This document shows positions 63,112 to 64,000 of a stretch of 64,000 nt of DNA, piece after piece. Position numbers and translations under genes: made by a program. Origin of the DNA: Prorocentrum cordatum. Taxonomy: Eukaryota > Sar > Dinophyceae > Prorocentrales > Prorocentraceae. Location of the stretch: assembly GCA_963575745.1 (NCBI GenBank), contig CAUYUJ010005636.1, forward strand, positions 347,792 through 411,791, given 5' to 3'. Position 1 is the first letter of the stretch, and each line of letters starts with the position of its first letter. The notes beneath the pieces were generated by a model. The model saw only the letters and a list, made by a program, of their open reading frames with translations, did no database searches and had not been told where the DNA came from.

Positions 63112-63224
63112 GTACTCTTCGTCCGGGGACCCCCAGGGCCCGCCCCGCGCGCGCGAACTAGAAATATTGTTGAGCAGTTACCGGAGATCTTAGCACGCCT
63201 CTGGCCCGTTGGGCCGGCGAATTT
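63112..63224. repeat. Right boundary module of a satellite block, copy b
   Basis: Contains GGGGACCCCCAGG, CCCCGCGCGCGCGAACTAGA and the 51-base block identical to 57447-57497, ending GGGCCGGCGAATTT. It closes the composite unit begun at 61502. Confidence 0.75.
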
Positions 63225-63732
63225 CATTACTCTGGTATATCCCGCGCGGGGGCGACGGGGAAATCGCTAGGAGTTGAGCATCAGCAAACATTTCCAGGTC
63301 AGATCTGGTGAGCCGCACTGTGATTCTTACTATCATGCAGTGCGGATTGCCCACCAGGTGCCAACATGTTCGTCTCCTGCCCATCATCGTCACGTCTGGC
63401 ATCTCTGCCCTTCGCTCTCAGCACTTCGTACATCCGTTAATCGACATCTGTTCGGCTCACGCGCTTTCACGTATTCTGCGACATGGCCTCGTCGCCGCGG
63501 AGGTTTATCAGTCTCTCGAGCAACAATTTGTGCCGCCTGACTGCGACGTGCGATTCGACGTGGCATCAGGCAGGCCACGTCTCCCTCCTGCATTATTATG
63601 GTCTCTTCTCTGCTGAATTACTTTCTTCAACATCCTCTTCACATCTGTCTTTCTCTCCCTCTCTCTTTCTATCTTATCTCTCTCGCTCTCTCGTTTTCTC
63701 GTTCGTTCTAGTTTCTCGATGTGTGTATATAC

Positions 63733-63780
<48 letters not shown>

Positions 63781-64000
63781 CTATGTCTTCCTCTCTCTCT
63801 CTCTACCAGTGTGTGCATTCCTCGTGGGCCGTCCTCCGGGACGTTCTCGGCGCTCGCCTCGCCTCACCTCGCTTCTCTATCCCCCTCCCGCTCCCACTGG
63901 TCCGTCCTGAGCTTCTGCGATCGCGGTCAAGCAGCAACACAAAGAGGAATAAGCAGTGGGCTGCTGAGTACGTTGATATTCGGACCCTCTCAAATATGAT
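63225..64000. other. Right edge with CT/GA and TA microsatellites, no gene
   Basis: CT-rich sequence from 63640, a TATATACATATATATATA stretch near 63726 and a GA repeat at about 63740-63773. A frame of about 100 codons at 63308-63616 shows no domain. Confidence 0.5.

Noticed and set aside
56190-63193. Long frames reading Gly/Leu/Trp-rich (plus) or Pro/Lys/Arg-rich (minus) across the CTTGGGG arrays
   Set aside because: The short unit lacks stop codons in most frames, so length alone means nothing. Frames restart in different phases and follow the repeat rather than a protein.

Overview
The window looks like nuclear DNA of a dinoflagellate. The reasons are high GC with G/C-ending codons in the coding pieces, almost no compact genes, several Ty1/copia-type retroelements of the kind common in dinoflagellates, a LINE-like reverse transcriptase remnant with a Cys-rich tail, candidate short exons next to pyrimidine-rich introns (one with a GC donor), and large amounts of degenerate GC-rich tandem repeat. 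No bacterial operon, phage, plasmid, CRISPR, rRNA or tRNA signal was found. I cannot name the species from sequence alone; a Prorocentrum- or Symbiodinium-like genome is an inference.

Layout. 1-1450: unassigned sequence with one palindromic MITE-like element (473-682) that recurs at 58318-58526. 1450-11520: a CTTGGGG-type satellite interrupted by a nearly complete LTR retrotransposon (Copia-1, 1895-11358; LTRs of 238 and 239 bp, TG...CA ends, likely TCTT target duplication). Its order is gag, aspartic protease, an extra ORF, a C5-methyltransferase-like domain, integrase, RT, RNase H. It is broken by only about four single-base-scale lesions. 12796-12996: a second inverted-repeat element. 13.0-15.8 kb, minus strand: a decayed LINE. 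16.5-29.5 kb: a heavily decayed copia element (Copia-A) with LTR remnants, coiled-coil gag, CCCH finger, protease, integrase, RT, RNase H and an unexplained 3' ORF region. 32.4-35.8 kb: a truncated relative (Copia-B) without integrase, RT or RNase H. 36-39.4 kb: possible host exons and a foldback structure. 43.1-48.9 kb: a third decayed element (Copia-C) whose RT belongs to a different lineage.

From 49.4 kb onward satellites dominate: a GGATTCCTGA family (49.4-50.8 kb), a GGAATCCTTAGTAA family (51.1-52.1 kb), a 250-260-bp higher-order repeat (52.7-53.6 kb), an 80-bp repeat (55.1-55.4 kb), GAT microsatellites, and two composite blocks (55488-57498, 61502-63224). In those two blocks the CTTGGGG satellite lies between the same left and right boundary modules. 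Between them are a few candidate spliced host exons (54377-54797 minus; 59733-60246 plus).

How the parts relate. Copia-1 is the only element that looks recently active; its LTRs differ at 7 substitutions and 1 indel. The other retroelement coding regions show many frameshifts and stops and are pseudogenes. The same CTTGGGG satellite recurs in at least six places with a shared super-period of roughly 310-390 bp and an A-rich linker, so it is a dispersed higher-order satellite rather than random GC-rich sequence. Host gene calls are weak because no transcript evidence is available and dinoflagellate splice sites are relaxed.
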